This document shows, one piece after another, positions 1 to 7,867 of a stretch of DNA of 64,000 bases (the first letter of the stretch is position 1; every line of letters begins with the position of its first letter). Source of the DNA: Streptomyces cavernicola (lineage in GTDB: Bacteria > Actinomycetota > Actinomycetes > Streptomycetales > Streptomycetaceae); the NCBI RefSeq assembly GCF_029968035.1, contig NZ_JASCIQ010000016.1, positions 1-64,000 of the forward strand. Direction: 5' to 3'. Position numbers and translations under genes: made by a program. Below the pieces are notes generated by a model. The model did not search any database. It saw only the letters and a list, made by a program, of their open reading frames with translations, and was not told where the DNA came from.

Positions 1-106
1 TTGACGCGGTCGCGGGGGTCCTGTGTGCGAGGCCGAGTTCTTTCGGCCCCTGTGCAAGAGGTAACCGCCCGGACACGCTGCGCAGGTACCGTTGAGAGAC
101 GGTCAG

Positions 107-150
107 ACCGTGAACACCGTGAACGCGACCGTGAAAACCCTTGACACCGT
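107..150. promoter_or_regulatory. ACCGTGAAC direct repeats upstream of the first gene
   Basis: ACCGTGAAC occurs twice back to back (107-124), followed by ACCGTGAAA (128-136) and further ACCGT cores at 88 and 146, all just before the regulator gene that starts at 165. Repeats of this kind next to a DNA-binding protein gene may be an autoregulatory operator; that is inference. No convincing -10/-35 pair was found. Confidence 0.3.
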
Positions 151-164
151 GGGGAGTTGAGGAC

Positions 165-1517
165 ATGGCAGCACGGAAACGCACCCCCAACCCAGCCTTG
201 GCCGACCTGCTCGACCAGGCGCGATGGACCCGGACCCAGCTCGCCCAGCAGGTCAACCGCCTCGGCCCGCAGGCCGGACTCGACCTGTCGTACGACCGCA
301 CGGCAGTGGCCCACTGGATCGCGGGGGTCCAGCCGAAACCGCAGGTCAGAGCGCTGGTTCTCGAAGCGCTTTCGGCTCGGCTCGGCCGCCCCGTCACTCA
401 CGCGGAGGCCGGCCTGGAGCCCGCCCATGCCGCCGTAGGAACTGAACGGGTGGACACTGTCGAGGAGTTGATCGACCTGGGGAGGGCAACCATGGATCCG
501 TCCCGCCGCACCTTGCTGACAGCCTCGCTGTTCTCCGCCGCCTTGTCCGTGCCCGCGTTCGCGTTGCCTGCGCAGGCGGCCGAGGAGAGTGTCGTACCGG
601 GCAGGAGGACCGTTCGGGTCGGCTCCTCACAGGTGCAGGCGATCCGCACGATGACCGACCGGATCGCAGACATCCTTGACGAACTCGGCGCGGGCCACGC
701 CATGCCCATGGCGTCCGCGTTCCTCGTCAACACGGTCGGGCCTTGGCTCCGGGCGCAGTCGACCGACGCCATACGCCAGGACATGCTCGCCGCCGCCTCC
801 GACCTCACGTACTTGACCGGCTGGATGGCCATGTACGAGAAGGCCCACGGGCTCGGTCAGCGCTACTACGTCCAGGCGCTCAGCCTCGCTCGCGAAGCGG
901 CGGATCAGGCCACGTACTGCAGGACACTGCGCGGCATGTCCTTGCAAGCCTCCAGCCTGGGGCACGGGCCGAAGGCCCTGGAGTACGCAGACGCCGCAGC
1001 GGAGGCCGCACCCACCGCGGGGCCGAGGCTCACAGCGTTCCTGCGGGGGCAGCAGGCCCACTCGGCGGCCATGGTCGGGCACAAGCAGCAGGCGCACTCA
1101 CGCCTCAAGGAAGCCGAGGACGCCCTCGCGAAGGCGGACAACCACAGGGACGCCATCGGCGGCTACGACAGGACGGCCTACCTCTTCCACGTCTCCCATG
1201 TCCTGTACGAGGAGCGGGACTTCGAGGGTTCGATCAAGGCGCTCAAGCAGTCCCTCCGCTTCCAGCCGGAACAGGAACGCCAAGGGCGCGCGCACTTCCA
1301 CGCGGTTCTCGCGCAACGCCAATGGCGCCTGGGGCACCTGGACGCGGCCTGCGAGAGCTGGTCACGGTTCCTCGACTCGTACGAACACATCTCGTCGAAG
1401 CGGGGGGACGACCACTTCAGCACGCTGCGCACCGTACTGCGCGGGCATCCGAGTGCCCGCCCCGTACGCGAGATCGCCGACCGGGCACGCGAAGTGGCCG
1501 CCGCCAAGGCTGCCTGA
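165..1517 (+). CDS. HTH-type transcriptional regulator with TPR-like C-terminal region
   Basis: A 450-residue protein. Residues about 10-80 look like a helix-turn-helix domain of the Streptomyces regulator type (QLAQQVNRLG followed by TAVAHWIAGVQP). Residues about 110-140 carry an RR pair followed by a hydrophobic alanine-rich stretch resembling a Tat-like signal, a common oddity in this family. The remainder (about 150-450) is alpha-helical with TPR-like spacing (LGQRYYVQALSLAREAA, then further A/L-rich helices). The ATG at 165 was chosen over an upstream TTG at 141 because GGGGAG lies 9-14 bases before it. The gene sits 18 bp upstream of the CPCC gene and is probably cotranscribed with it. 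Ligand and targets are unknown. It could be a development-related or signal-sensing regulator, but nothing in the sequence settles this. Confidence 0.75.
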   Translation: MAARKRTPNPALADLLDQARWTRTQLAQQVNRLGPQAGLDLSYDRTAVAHWIAGVQPKPQVRALVLEALSARLGRPVTHAEAGLEPAHAAVGTERVDTVEELIDLGRATMDPSRRTLLTASLFSAALSVPAFALPAQAAEESVVPGRRTVRVGSSQVQAIRTMTDRIADILDELGAGHAMPMASAFLVNTVGPWLRAQSTDAIRQDMLAAASDLTYLTGWMAMYEKAHGLGQRYYVQALSLAREAADQATYCRTLRGMSLQASSLGHGPKALEYADAAAEAAPTAGPRLTAFLRGQQAHSAAMVGHKQQAHSRLKEAEDALAKADNHRDAIGGYDRTAYLFHVSHVLYEERDFEGSIKALKQSLRFQPEQERQGRAHFHAVLAQRQWRLGHLDAACESWSRFLDSYEHISSKRGDDHFSTLRTVLRGHPSARPVREIADRAREVAAAKAA

Positions 1518-1535
1518 GACGGTTCGAGGGGACGC

Positions 1536-1802
1536 GTGGGCACTGACAACGGTTCTGTGACAGGCAGTTCGGCCTGCCCCTGCTGCGGGCTCCTGACCCT
1601 GGAGCGCCGGGGGCGGCACGAGATCTGCAAGGTCTGCTTCTGGGAGGACGACGGTCCCGCCGAGCGCGACCCGGAGAGTTGGGGCGGCGGGCCGAACGGG
1701 GTCACGCTCGCGGAGGCCAGGCGGAACTTCGAGGCCTTCGGGGCCTCCGAGGAGCGGCTCGTTCAGTTCGTGCGCCGTCCGCTCGCGGAAGAGCTGCCCT
1801 GA
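1536..1802 (+). CDS. CPCC-family cysteine-rich protein
   Basis: An 88-residue protein starting with GTG. The N-terminal third carries CPCCGLLTL and then CKVCFWEDDG, four cysteines in two pairs, the signature of the cysteine-rich CPCC domain (probably a zinc knuckle). The C-terminal half has a helix containing LAEARRNFEAFGAS, also typical of the family. Biochemical function is unknown. It lies 18 bp after the regulator gene on the same strand and converges on the polysialyltransferase-like gene, whose stop is 9 bp away. Confidence 0.8.
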   Translation: MGTDNGSVTGSSACPCCGLLTLERRGRHEICKVCFWEDDGPAERDPESWGGGPNGVTLAEARRNFEAFGASEERLVQFVRRPLAEELP

Positions 1803-1811
1803 CGCCCGACC

Positions 1812-2999
1812 TCACGCACTCCCCGTAGAAGAAACCCTCCGCACATCCCGAGCCGTCCCCGTGACCCCCGACAAGAACCCCTCCGCCCTCGGCGAGGCGT
1901 TCTCCGTCAGCCACGACGGGTCGATGTCGCAGACCGCCACCTCGACCTTCGTGCCCGCGAGGGCCAGCGGCAGCGTGTGGACGACCGTGGACGGGAAGCT
2001 GAGGATCGTGCGGCCTATGGGGCCTCTGCGGGCGATGAGTTCCAGGGGGAGGTCGGGGCGGACGATCTCCAGGCCCGTGGCGGAGGCCAACTCGTGGAGT
2101 TTCTCGGCGCTTTCGCGGCGGTGGGCGAAGTAGCGGGTGGCGTTGTGGGTGCGGGCGAGGGACTTGACCGCCGACAGGTAGCGGGCCGGGTCCACCACGC
2201 CCGTCTCCACCAGGGACGTGCCCACCAGGTCCGCGCCGCGGGTCAGGCGGGGCGGGCCGAAGCGGGCGCGGGTCCAGGCGAAGGTGTTGGGGGTGAGGCG
2301 TACGCCCGGCGGGATCTCGTCCACCGGCATGGCGGAGAAGACCTCGACCGAGCCGGCCGTGCCCGGTGTCAGGCGGCGGACCGCCGTGCGGGCGAACGGG
2401 GCGAAGGCCAGGTCACGCGGGGAGGGCCGGCCGCCCCGCCGGTGCCAGCGCACCAGGCGTTCGCCGCGGGCGAGTTGGGCGATGAACTCCATCGTGGCCG
2501 TGCCGTCGTCGACGACCACCAGGTCGCGGGCGCGGGTGATGGTCAGGAGGAGTTGTACGTAGCGGGAGAAGGGGTCGCCTATGACGACGCGGCGGGCGCG
2601 GCGGAGGTCGCCCGTCAGCGCGCCGATGGTCTTCAGGGGCGCGGCCGCTCCCCCGCGCGCCTCCTCCCAGCGCACCGAGTGCCCCTCGTCGCGGGCCAGT
2701 TGGGCGACGCGGCGCAGCTGGCCTCGGGACATCGGGTCCAGGGGGGAGAGGACGACTATCGTCAGATCCCCCGTCGACTCCCCTTGCGCGGAGGGCTGTT
2801 GGGCGTCCGCGTGCGCCCACTCCAGGACGTTCAGGAGCTGGACCGGGCTCTCCACGAACGCGAGCGTGCCGCCCGTACGAGAAGCCGTACGAGAAGCCGT
2901 ACGAGAGCCGGTACGGGGCCGGCGGCCCGGGGCGCGGAGGTCAGGGGTGGCCTGCTCCGCGTCCCGGGGCGCGCCGTCGGGCCCGTGTTCGGACATCAC
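1812..2999 (-). CDS. Polysialyltransferase-family glycosyltransferase (cell-wall polymer)
   Basis: A 395-residue protein related to alpha-2,8-polysialyltransferases. After a variable RT/SRT-rich N-terminus (about 1-45) the core begins with GGTLAFVESPVQLLNVLEWA. The acidic motif VVVDDG (about residue 165) fits the D/E-D/E-G motif of bacterial sialyltransferases, and FPSTVVHTLP near residue 345 resembles their C-terminal S/T motif. It is the last gene of a four-gene minus-strand operon, 34 bp after the NeuB-type synthase gene. It probably transfers CMP-activated nonulosonic acid (Kdn or similar) to the growing polymer. Start is GTG 2999 or ATG 2996; GGAGAC lies upstream. A 12-bp repeat near 2875-2910 encodes the SRT repeats. 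Substrate is inferred from context. Confidence 0.7.
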   Translation of the reverse strand: MMSEHGPDGAPRDAEQATPDLRAPGRRPRTGSRTASRTASRTGGTLAFVESPVQLLNVLEWAHADAQQPSAQGESTGDLTIVVLSPLDPMSRGQLRRVAQLARDEGHSVRWEEARGGAAAPLKTIGALTGDLRRARRVVIGDPFSRYVQLLLTITRARDLVVVDDGTATMEFIAQLARGERLVRWHRRGGRPSPRDLAFAPFARTAVRRLTPGTAGSVEVFSAMPVDEIPPGVRLTPNTFAWTRARFGPPRLTRGADLVGTSLVETGVVDPARYLSAVKSLARTHNATRYFAHRRESAEKLHELASATGLEIVRPDLPLELIARRGPIGRTILSFPSTVVHTLPLALAGTKVEVAVCDIDPSWLTENASPRAEGFLSGVTGTARDVRRVSSTGSA

Positions 3000-3033
3000 C
3001 GTGAGGTGTCTCCGGGTTCCGTGGTGGTGGGGG

Positions 3034-3978
3034 TCAGACCGCGACCGGCTCGCGGTCCGTGTCCGCCGCCTCGGCCGCGGCCACGACGCCCTCGACGCGG
3101 CGCAGCTTCTTCATCGGGCCGAGCTCCGACTCGTAGACCTTCTTGACGCCGTCGCCGAGGGAGGCCTCGATGGTGCGGATGTCGCGGACCAGGCGGGTGA
3201 GGCCCTGCGGCTCCACGGACGCGGCCTGGTCGGAGCCCCACATTGCGCGGTCGAGGGTGATGTGGCGCTCGACGAAGGTCGCGCCGAGGGCGACCGCGGC
3301 GAGCGTGGTCTGCAGGCCCGTCTCGTGGCCGGAGTAGCCGATCGGGACGTTCGGGTACTCGGCCTGCAGGGTGTTGATGACGCGCAGGTTGAGCTCCTCG
3401 GCCTTCGCCGGGTACGTCGAAGTGGCGTGGCAGAGCAGGATGTTGTCCGAGCCGAGGACCTCGACCGCGTGGCGGATCTGGCGCGGCGTGGACATGCCCG
3501 TGGAGAGGATGATCGTGCGGCCCGTGGCGCGCAGGGCGCGGAGCAGCTCGTCGTCCGTGAGCGAGGCCGAGGCGACCTTGTGCGCGGGGATGTCGAACTT
3601 CTCCAGGAAGGCGACGGCCTCGGTGTCCCACGGGGAGGCGAACCAGTCGATGCCGCGCTTCTTGCAGTGGTCGGAGATGGCCTGGTACTCGGCCTCGCCG
3701 AACTCCACGCGGTGGCGGTAGTCGATGTAGGTCATCCGGCCCCAGGGGGTGTCGCGCTCGATGTCCCACTGGTCGCGCGGGGTGCAGATCTCCGGGGTGC
3801 GCTTCTGGAACTTGACCGCGTCGCAGCCGGCCTCGGCGGCGACGTCGATCAGCTTGAAGGCGTTCTCCAGGTCGCCGTTGTGGTTGATGCCGATCTCGCC
3901 GGTGATGTAGACGGGACGGCCGGGGCCCGCGGTCTTGTTGCCGAGGGTGCGCAGGCGGGACTGGGATGCAGCAGACAT
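3034..3978 (-). CDS. NeuB-type nonulosonic acid synthase without SAF domain
   Basis: A 314-residue TIM-barrel enzyme of the N-acetylneuraminate synthase family, condensing PEP with a hexose or hexosamine (phosphate). Visible landmarks are YITGEIGINHNGD at the N-terminus, DAVKFQKRTP, WFASPWD, ILSTGMST, the metal-region histidines in GYSGHETG and ERHITLDRAMWGSDQ, and AASVEP. The usual NeuB family is about 345-350 residues with a C-terminal SAF (antifreeze-like) domain. This protein ends soon after KKLRRVEGVV and lacks it. ATG 3978 was chosen because AAGGAAA lies just upstream, whereas the open frame beyond it overlaps the neighbour and is arginine-rich nonsense. It sits 11 bp after the cytidylyltransferase gene. 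The product is probably Kdn (or its 9-phosphate) for a teichulosonic-type wall polymer, by analogy with the S. coelicolor locus. Confidence 0.85.
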   Translation of the reverse strand: MSAASQSRLRTLGNKTAGPGRPVYITGEIGINHNGDLENAFKLIDVAAEAGCDAVKFQKRTPEICTPRDQWDIERDTPWGRMTYIDYRHRVEFGEAEYQAISDHCKKRGIDWFASPWDTEAVAFLEKFDIPAHKVASASLTDDELLRALRATGRTIILSTGMSTPRQIRHAVEVLGSDNILLCHATSTYPAKAEELNLRVINTLQAEYPNVPIGYSGHETGLQTTLAAVALGATFVERHITLDRAMWGSDQAASVEPQGLTRLVRDIRTIEASLGDGVKKVYESELGPMKKLRRVEGVVAAAEAADTDREPVAV

Positions 3979-3989
3979 GAGGTGTTTCC

Positions 3990-5300
3990 TTAGCTGTTGA
4001 GGGAGTCGAGAGAAGGGCCGAGGATCCAGCTGGCGATCTCTCGGATCGCGCCTTCGCCACCGGGGACGGTGGTGACGGCGCGTGCGGCGCCGCGCACGAC
4101 GTCGTGGGCGCTCGCGACCGCCACGGGCCAGCCGACGAGGCCGAAGCACGGGAGGTCGTTGACGTCGTTGCCGACGTAGAGCACGCGCTCAGGCGCGATG
4201 CCCTGCTCCTCGCACCACTGCTTGAGTGCGAGGTCCTTGCGGTCGATGCCGTGCAGGACCGGGATCTTCAGCTTCCGGGCCCGAGCGGCGACCACCGGGT
4301 TCTGTTCCGTGGACAGGATCAGCAGCGGGATGCCTGCCTTGCGCAGGGCCGCGATGCCGAGTCCGTCGCCGCGGTGCACGGCGACGACCTCCCGTCCCTC
4401 GGAGTCGATCAGCACCTTGTCGTCGGTCTGGGTGCCGTCGAAGTCGATGACGATCGCGTCGATGTCGGACGCGTTCGGGAGCTCCTCGCGGTCGAGGAGA
4501 GGGGCGAGCGCGCGGGCGCGCGCCAGGTCGTGCGGGTCGTCGACCTCCAACACCCGTGCGGGGTCGGTGCGGACGAGTTCCGTACGGCCGAAGAAGCGGT
4601 GCCGGTGCTCGCGGAAGCCGGGGGCGGCCATGGCGTACGCGGCGCCGGTCTCCAGGAGGTCCTGCGGGCGGTCCTGGCGGCGCGGCCGGAACGACTTGTC
4701 GTGGTTGACGCCGTAGCCGTCGCCGCTGCGGTCCGTGGCGACGACGGTGGCGGTGGCCCCCTCGACCGACTGCGTGCTGCGGCCGCCGATGACCGACTCG
4801 GTCGCCTCGTCCGCGCTGTCCCGCCACACGAAGCCGTGGAAGGGGGCGACGGTCAGGGCGGTCTCGGCGCCCTTCTCGACGACCGCGGCGGCCACCCCGT
4901 CCACGTCCTCGCGGGTCAGGAACGGGCTGGTGCACTGGACGAGCAGGACCACGTCGACGGGCGAGCCGTGCAGCGCCTCGTGTGCGTCCATGGCGTGCAG
5001 GACGGCGGCCTCGGAGGTCGCGGTGTCGCCGGCGATGGCGGCGGGGCGGAGCACGACCTCGGCGCCGGCCTCACGGGCGACGGCCGCGATGGCCTTGTCG
5101 TCGGTGGAGACCACCACGTCGGTGACGTGCCGGGCGGCGCGGCACTCGCGTACGGCGCGGGCGACGAGCGGCACGCCCGCGACCGGCGCGAGGTTCTTCG
5201 CGGGGACGCCCTTGGAGCCGCCGCGCGCGGGGATCACGGCGAGAACGCGGCGCACGGGCGCGGCAGTTGGTCCCGGTCGTCCCGGTTCCGGGTTGCTCAT
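3990..5300 (-). CDS. Nonulosonate cytidylyltransferase fused to KdsC-like HAD phosphatase
   Basis: A 436-residue bifunctional protein. Residues about 18-250 are a CMP-sialate/CMP-Kdn synthetase: nucleotide loop VIPARGGSKGVPAKN, then LLVQCTSPFL and ATGAAYAM-type segments. Residues about 275-430 are a HAD hydrolase of the KdsC type: motif I DFDGTQTDD, the STEQN turn (motif II), the lysine of HGIDRKDLAL, and GNDVNDLPC (motif III/IV). The same domain order is seen in vertebrate CMAS. Here the phosphatase half has a full set of catalytic residues, so it may dephosphorylate a 9-phosphate intermediate before CMP activation. ATG 5300 follows AAGGAGAA. It is the second gene of the operon, 79 bp after the DUF6716 gene. 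Confidence 0.88.
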   Translation of the reverse strand: MSNPEPGRPGPTAAPVRRVLAVIPARGGSKGVPAKNLAPVAGVPLVARAVRECRAARHVTDVVVSTDDKAIAAVAREAGAEVVLRPAAIAGDTATSEAAVLHAMDAHEALHGSPVDVVLLVQCTSPFLTREDVDGVAAAVVEKGAETALTVAPFHGFVWRDSADEATESVIGGRSTQSVEGATATVVATDRSGDGYGVNHDKSFRPRRQDRPQDLLETGAAYAMAAPGFREHRHRFFGRTELVRTDPARVLEVDDPHDLARARALAPLLDREELPNASDIDAIVIDFDGTQTDDKVLIDSEGREVVAVHRGDGLGIAALRKAGIPLLILSTEQNPVVAARARKLKIPVLHGIDRKDLALKQWCEEQGIAPERVLYVGNDVNDLPCFGLVGWPVAVASAHDVVRGAARAVTTVPGGEGAIREIASWILGPSLDSLNS

Positions 5301-5379
5301 GGGCAGTTCTCCTTGGGGAGCGGTTGATACGCGAGAGGCAGTCGGGGCGGCTCCCGCCGCAGACGGGGCGGGGCGGGGC

Positions 5380-6693
5380 TCACAGCTCGCCCATCCGCCG
5401 GATCACCGGAGCCACGCGCTGCACGCCGTGCCGGTAGGCGCCGCGCGCGGCCTGGCGCACGACCTGGCGCACCGGCCCCGGCTCCTTCGCGGCGACGGGC
5501 GCGCCGGGCAGCGGGGCGCCGTCGGGCCCGAGGTGGTGCCGGGCGAGCACGCCGGGCTGGTAGCCGGGCGCGGTGACGGGCGTGTAGTACGGGGCGATGG
5601 CCGGCATCCGGTCGAGCGCGGCCAGCTCGGCGACGCGGGCGCGCGCGGCGTCGTACGCCCCGTCGACCGCCACGCCCTGCCGGGCCAGCCACTCCTCGTC
5701 CGGCGCGGGCACGTGGCCCTCGTCCAGCTGGTCCCAGGAGGCGAGGCAGCCGGAGCCCACGAAGTGGTGGTTGCCGAGCGCCTCGCGCACCCCGAGGTCG
5801 GTGAGGACCGCGGTGGGGATGCGCCGGTGCAGGGATTCGAGTGCGGCCGTCGAGGAGACCGTGACCAGGAGGTCGGTGCGGTCCAGGACCTCGCCCATGT
5901 GCCCGTAGACGAGGCGGCAGTTGGGCGGGAGCCCGCCGGGGAGCTTCTGCGCCAGCTTCTGGTACGGGAGCTCCTCGATGTGCGTGGTGTGCTCGCCGGG
6001 CCTGGAGCGCAGCTTGAGCAGCACCTCGCGGTCCGGGTGGAGGCGGGCGTGCGCCGCCATCCGGTCGAGGAGGTACGCGCGGTCCTTGCGGCTCTCCGGC
6101 ACGGAGGGCTGCGCCGCGAAGGTCACGGTGTACGGGTCGTGCTTTTCGTACGGGGCTCCGCCCAGGAACGGCAGCGCGCACTCCACGACCGAGCCGGCCG
6201 GCGCGCCCACTCCCTCGTACACGGCGCGGAAACGCTCCGCGTCCTGGCGGGAGTTGGCGAGGACGAGGTCCGCGCCGTGCCGCAGGAGCAGGCCGTCGGC
6301 GAGCTTCTCGTAGACGACGCCGACATAGCCGGTGGCGACGACGGGGCGGCGCTCGCGGCCGCGCCAGCTGTGCGCGAGCCCGTGCAGGAGCGCCTGCACG
6401 GCCCCGCCGACCAGGGCGAGCACGACCAGGTCGTACGGCTTTTCGCCGCCCGTCTCCCCCATCTCGCGCAGGAACTCGACGGCGGTGACCTCGCGCAGCG
6501 TGTCGGCGCGCACCCCCACCTCGGCGAGCTGGCGGGGGGTGGGCGTCGCCCGGCCGCGGAGCAGGTAGCCGTCAAGGCGGATGTCCTCGCGACCGCCCTC
6601 GGTCAGGCGGCTCGCGGTGAGCGAGCCCCACTTCCACCGGGTGTCGGAATCCGCGAGTACGGCGACCCGCTGCTTCTTCCTCGTACTTGGCAC
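5380..6693 (-). CDS. DUF6716 putative glycosyltransferase
   Basis: A 437-residue protein beginning RVAVLADSDTRWKWG, which I recognise as the DUF6716 family found beside nonulosonic-acid genes in actinobacteria. It shows a GT-B-like layout: an N-terminal Rossmann-type half, then LLVTVSSTAALESLHRRIP near residue 275, the donor-side motif common in polymer glycosyltransferases. It opens the minus-strand operon followed by the cytidylyltransferase, synthase and polysialyltransferase-like genes. The GTG start lies 7 nt after a TAGCGT -10 element and has no Shine-Dalgarno, so the transcript may be leaderless. Enzymatic activity is inferred, not shown. Confidence 0.72.
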   Translation of the reverse strand: MPSTRKKQRVAVLADSDTRWKWGSLTASRLTEGGREDIRLDGYLLRGRATPTPRQLAEVGVRADTLREVTAVEFLREMGETGGEKPYDLVVLALVGGAVQALLHGLAHSWRGRERRPVVATGYVGVVYEKLADGLLLRHGADLVLANSRQDAERFRAVYEGVGAPAGSVVECALPFLGGAPYEKHDPYTVTFAAQPSVPESRKDRAYLLDRMAAHARLHPDREVLLKLRSRPGEHTTHIEELPYQKLAQKLPGGLPPNCRLVYGHMGEVLDRTDLLVTVSSTAALESLHRRIPTAVLTDLGVREALGNHHFVGSGCLASWDQLDEGHVPAPDEEWLARQGVAVDGAYDAARARVAELAALDRMPAIAPYYTPVTAPGYQPGVLARHHLGPDGAPLPGAPVAAKEPGPVRQVVRQAARGAYRHGVQRVAPVIRRMGEL

Positions 6694-6706
6694 GTCGATG
6701 ACGCTA
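6694..6706 (-). promoter_or_regulatory. Putative leaderless promoter -10 (TAGCGT) of polymer operon
   Basis: Read on the minus strand, TAGCGT (6706-6701) is followed by seven bases and then the GTG start at 6693. The spacing puts transcription start at or near the start codon. No clear -35 is visible. The mirror-image arrangement exists for the plus-strand operon. Confidence 0.45.
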
Positions 6707-6867
6707 GGAAGGAATTCGGTGGCGCGGCCTAATCCGAATACAACAAACGGTTAACAGCAGACCGCCGAACGGCCAACTGGCCCTCGGGAAAGGCCGGTTA
6801 ACCATTCCGCCATGCTTCGTTCACCCACCGGCCCACTTACGGTCGAGACGAATGGCGCTCGGACACC

Positions 6868-6880
6868 TAACGTCCCCTGC
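6868..6880 (+). promoter_or_regulatory. Putative leaderless promoter -10 (TAACGT) of glycosyltransferase operon
   Basis: TAACGT (6868-6873) is followed by seven bases and the GTG at 6881. No Shine-Dalgarno precedes this GTG, and the family alignment (KLSVIVPFYN) begins directly after it. The region 6694-6880 is unusually AT-rich for this genome, as expected for a divergent promoter region. Confidence 0.45.
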
Positions 6881-7867
6881 GTGGTTAAGCTCTCCGTCAT
6901 CGTGCCGTTCTACAACGTGCAGCAATACGCGCCCGACACCCTGAGATCGTTGCGGGACAACGCGCGTGCCGACTTCGAATTCATTCTCGTCGACGACTGT
7001 TCGCGCGACGAGACGCCGGAGATCCTGCGGCGGGCCGAGCGCGAGCTCGCCGACGTCGCCCGGGTCAGATACGTACGCCACGAGGTGAACGGCGGTCTGG
7101 CCACGGCGCGGAACACCGGCCTCGACGCGGCCGAGGGCGAGTACCTCACGTTCCTGGACGGCGACGACTGGCTCGCGCCCGGGTACTACGAGCAACTCCT
7201 CGGCTCCATGGAGGAGTTGGGCGTCGACTTCGTGCGCACCGACCACGTCCAGTGCACCGCGCGGGCGCGCTCCGTGCACCGGGTGCCGCACGGGCGGCGC
7301 GGCGTGGCGCTCGATCCGCGCGCGCTGATCCTGCCCGCGGACCGCTCCACGTCGGTGGACTACGCGTTCGCGTGGGCCGGCATGTACCACCGCCGGCTCG
7401 TCGACAAGGGCCTGCTTCACTTCACCGACGGACTGCGCACGGCCGAGGACCGGCCGTGGATCTGGCGGCTGCACCGCGAGGCCGAATCCATGGCGGTACT
7501 GGGGCATCTCGGCGTCTACTACCGGCGCGGCGTCGCCTCTTCCCTGACCCAGATCGGGGACGTACGGCAGCTCGATTTCATTCGGGCATTCGACCAGGTG
7601 GTACGGGAAACGGCAGTGGACCGGGACGCGGAGAATTTGCTTCCGAAAGCGGTGCGTACGTACTGCGCGATCATTTCCCACCACCTGGGATCCATTGAAA
7701 GGTTTGAACCTCCCGTGGCCCGAAAGCTGCGCTCGCTGAGCGCCGCGGCATTGAAGCGCATGCCGCAGGACGTACTCGACGAGGCCCTCGACTCCATGGA
7801 CGTGAAGCGCGCGACCCGGCTCCGCCGCCTGCGCCGCCGTCCGGTCTCGGCGGAGGTGGCCGCGTGA
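6881..7867 (+). CDS. GT2-family glycosyltransferase
   Basis: A 328-residue GT-A enzyme. The N-terminus KLSVIVPFYNVQQYAPDTL is the classic GT2 opening. FILVDDCSRDETPEI and YLTFLDGDDW provide the nucleotide-sugar and metal (DxD-type) motifs, and RTAEDRPW fits the catalytic ED region. GTG 6881 was preferred over ATG 6812 because homology begins immediately and a -10 element is correctly spaced for a leaderless start. Its stop overlaps the next gene's start (TGATG). It probably adds a sugar to the cell-wall polymer repeat made by this locus; donor and acceptor are unknown. Confidence 0.85.
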   Translation: MVKLSVIVPFYNVQQYAPDTLRSLRDNARADFEFILVDDCSRDETPEILRRAERELADVARVRYVRHEVNGGLATARNTGLDAAEGEYLTFLDGDDWLAPGYYEQLLGSMEELGVDFVRTDHVQCTARARSVHRVPHGRRGVALDPRALILPADRSTSVDYAFAWAGMYHRRLVDKGLLHFTDGLRTAEDRPWIWRLHREAESMAVLGHLGVYYRRGVASSLTQIGDVRQLDFIRAFDQVVRETAVDRDAENLLPKAVRTYCAIISHHLGSIERFEPPVARKLRSLSAAALKRMPQDVLDEALDSMDVKRATRLRRLRRRPVSAEVAA

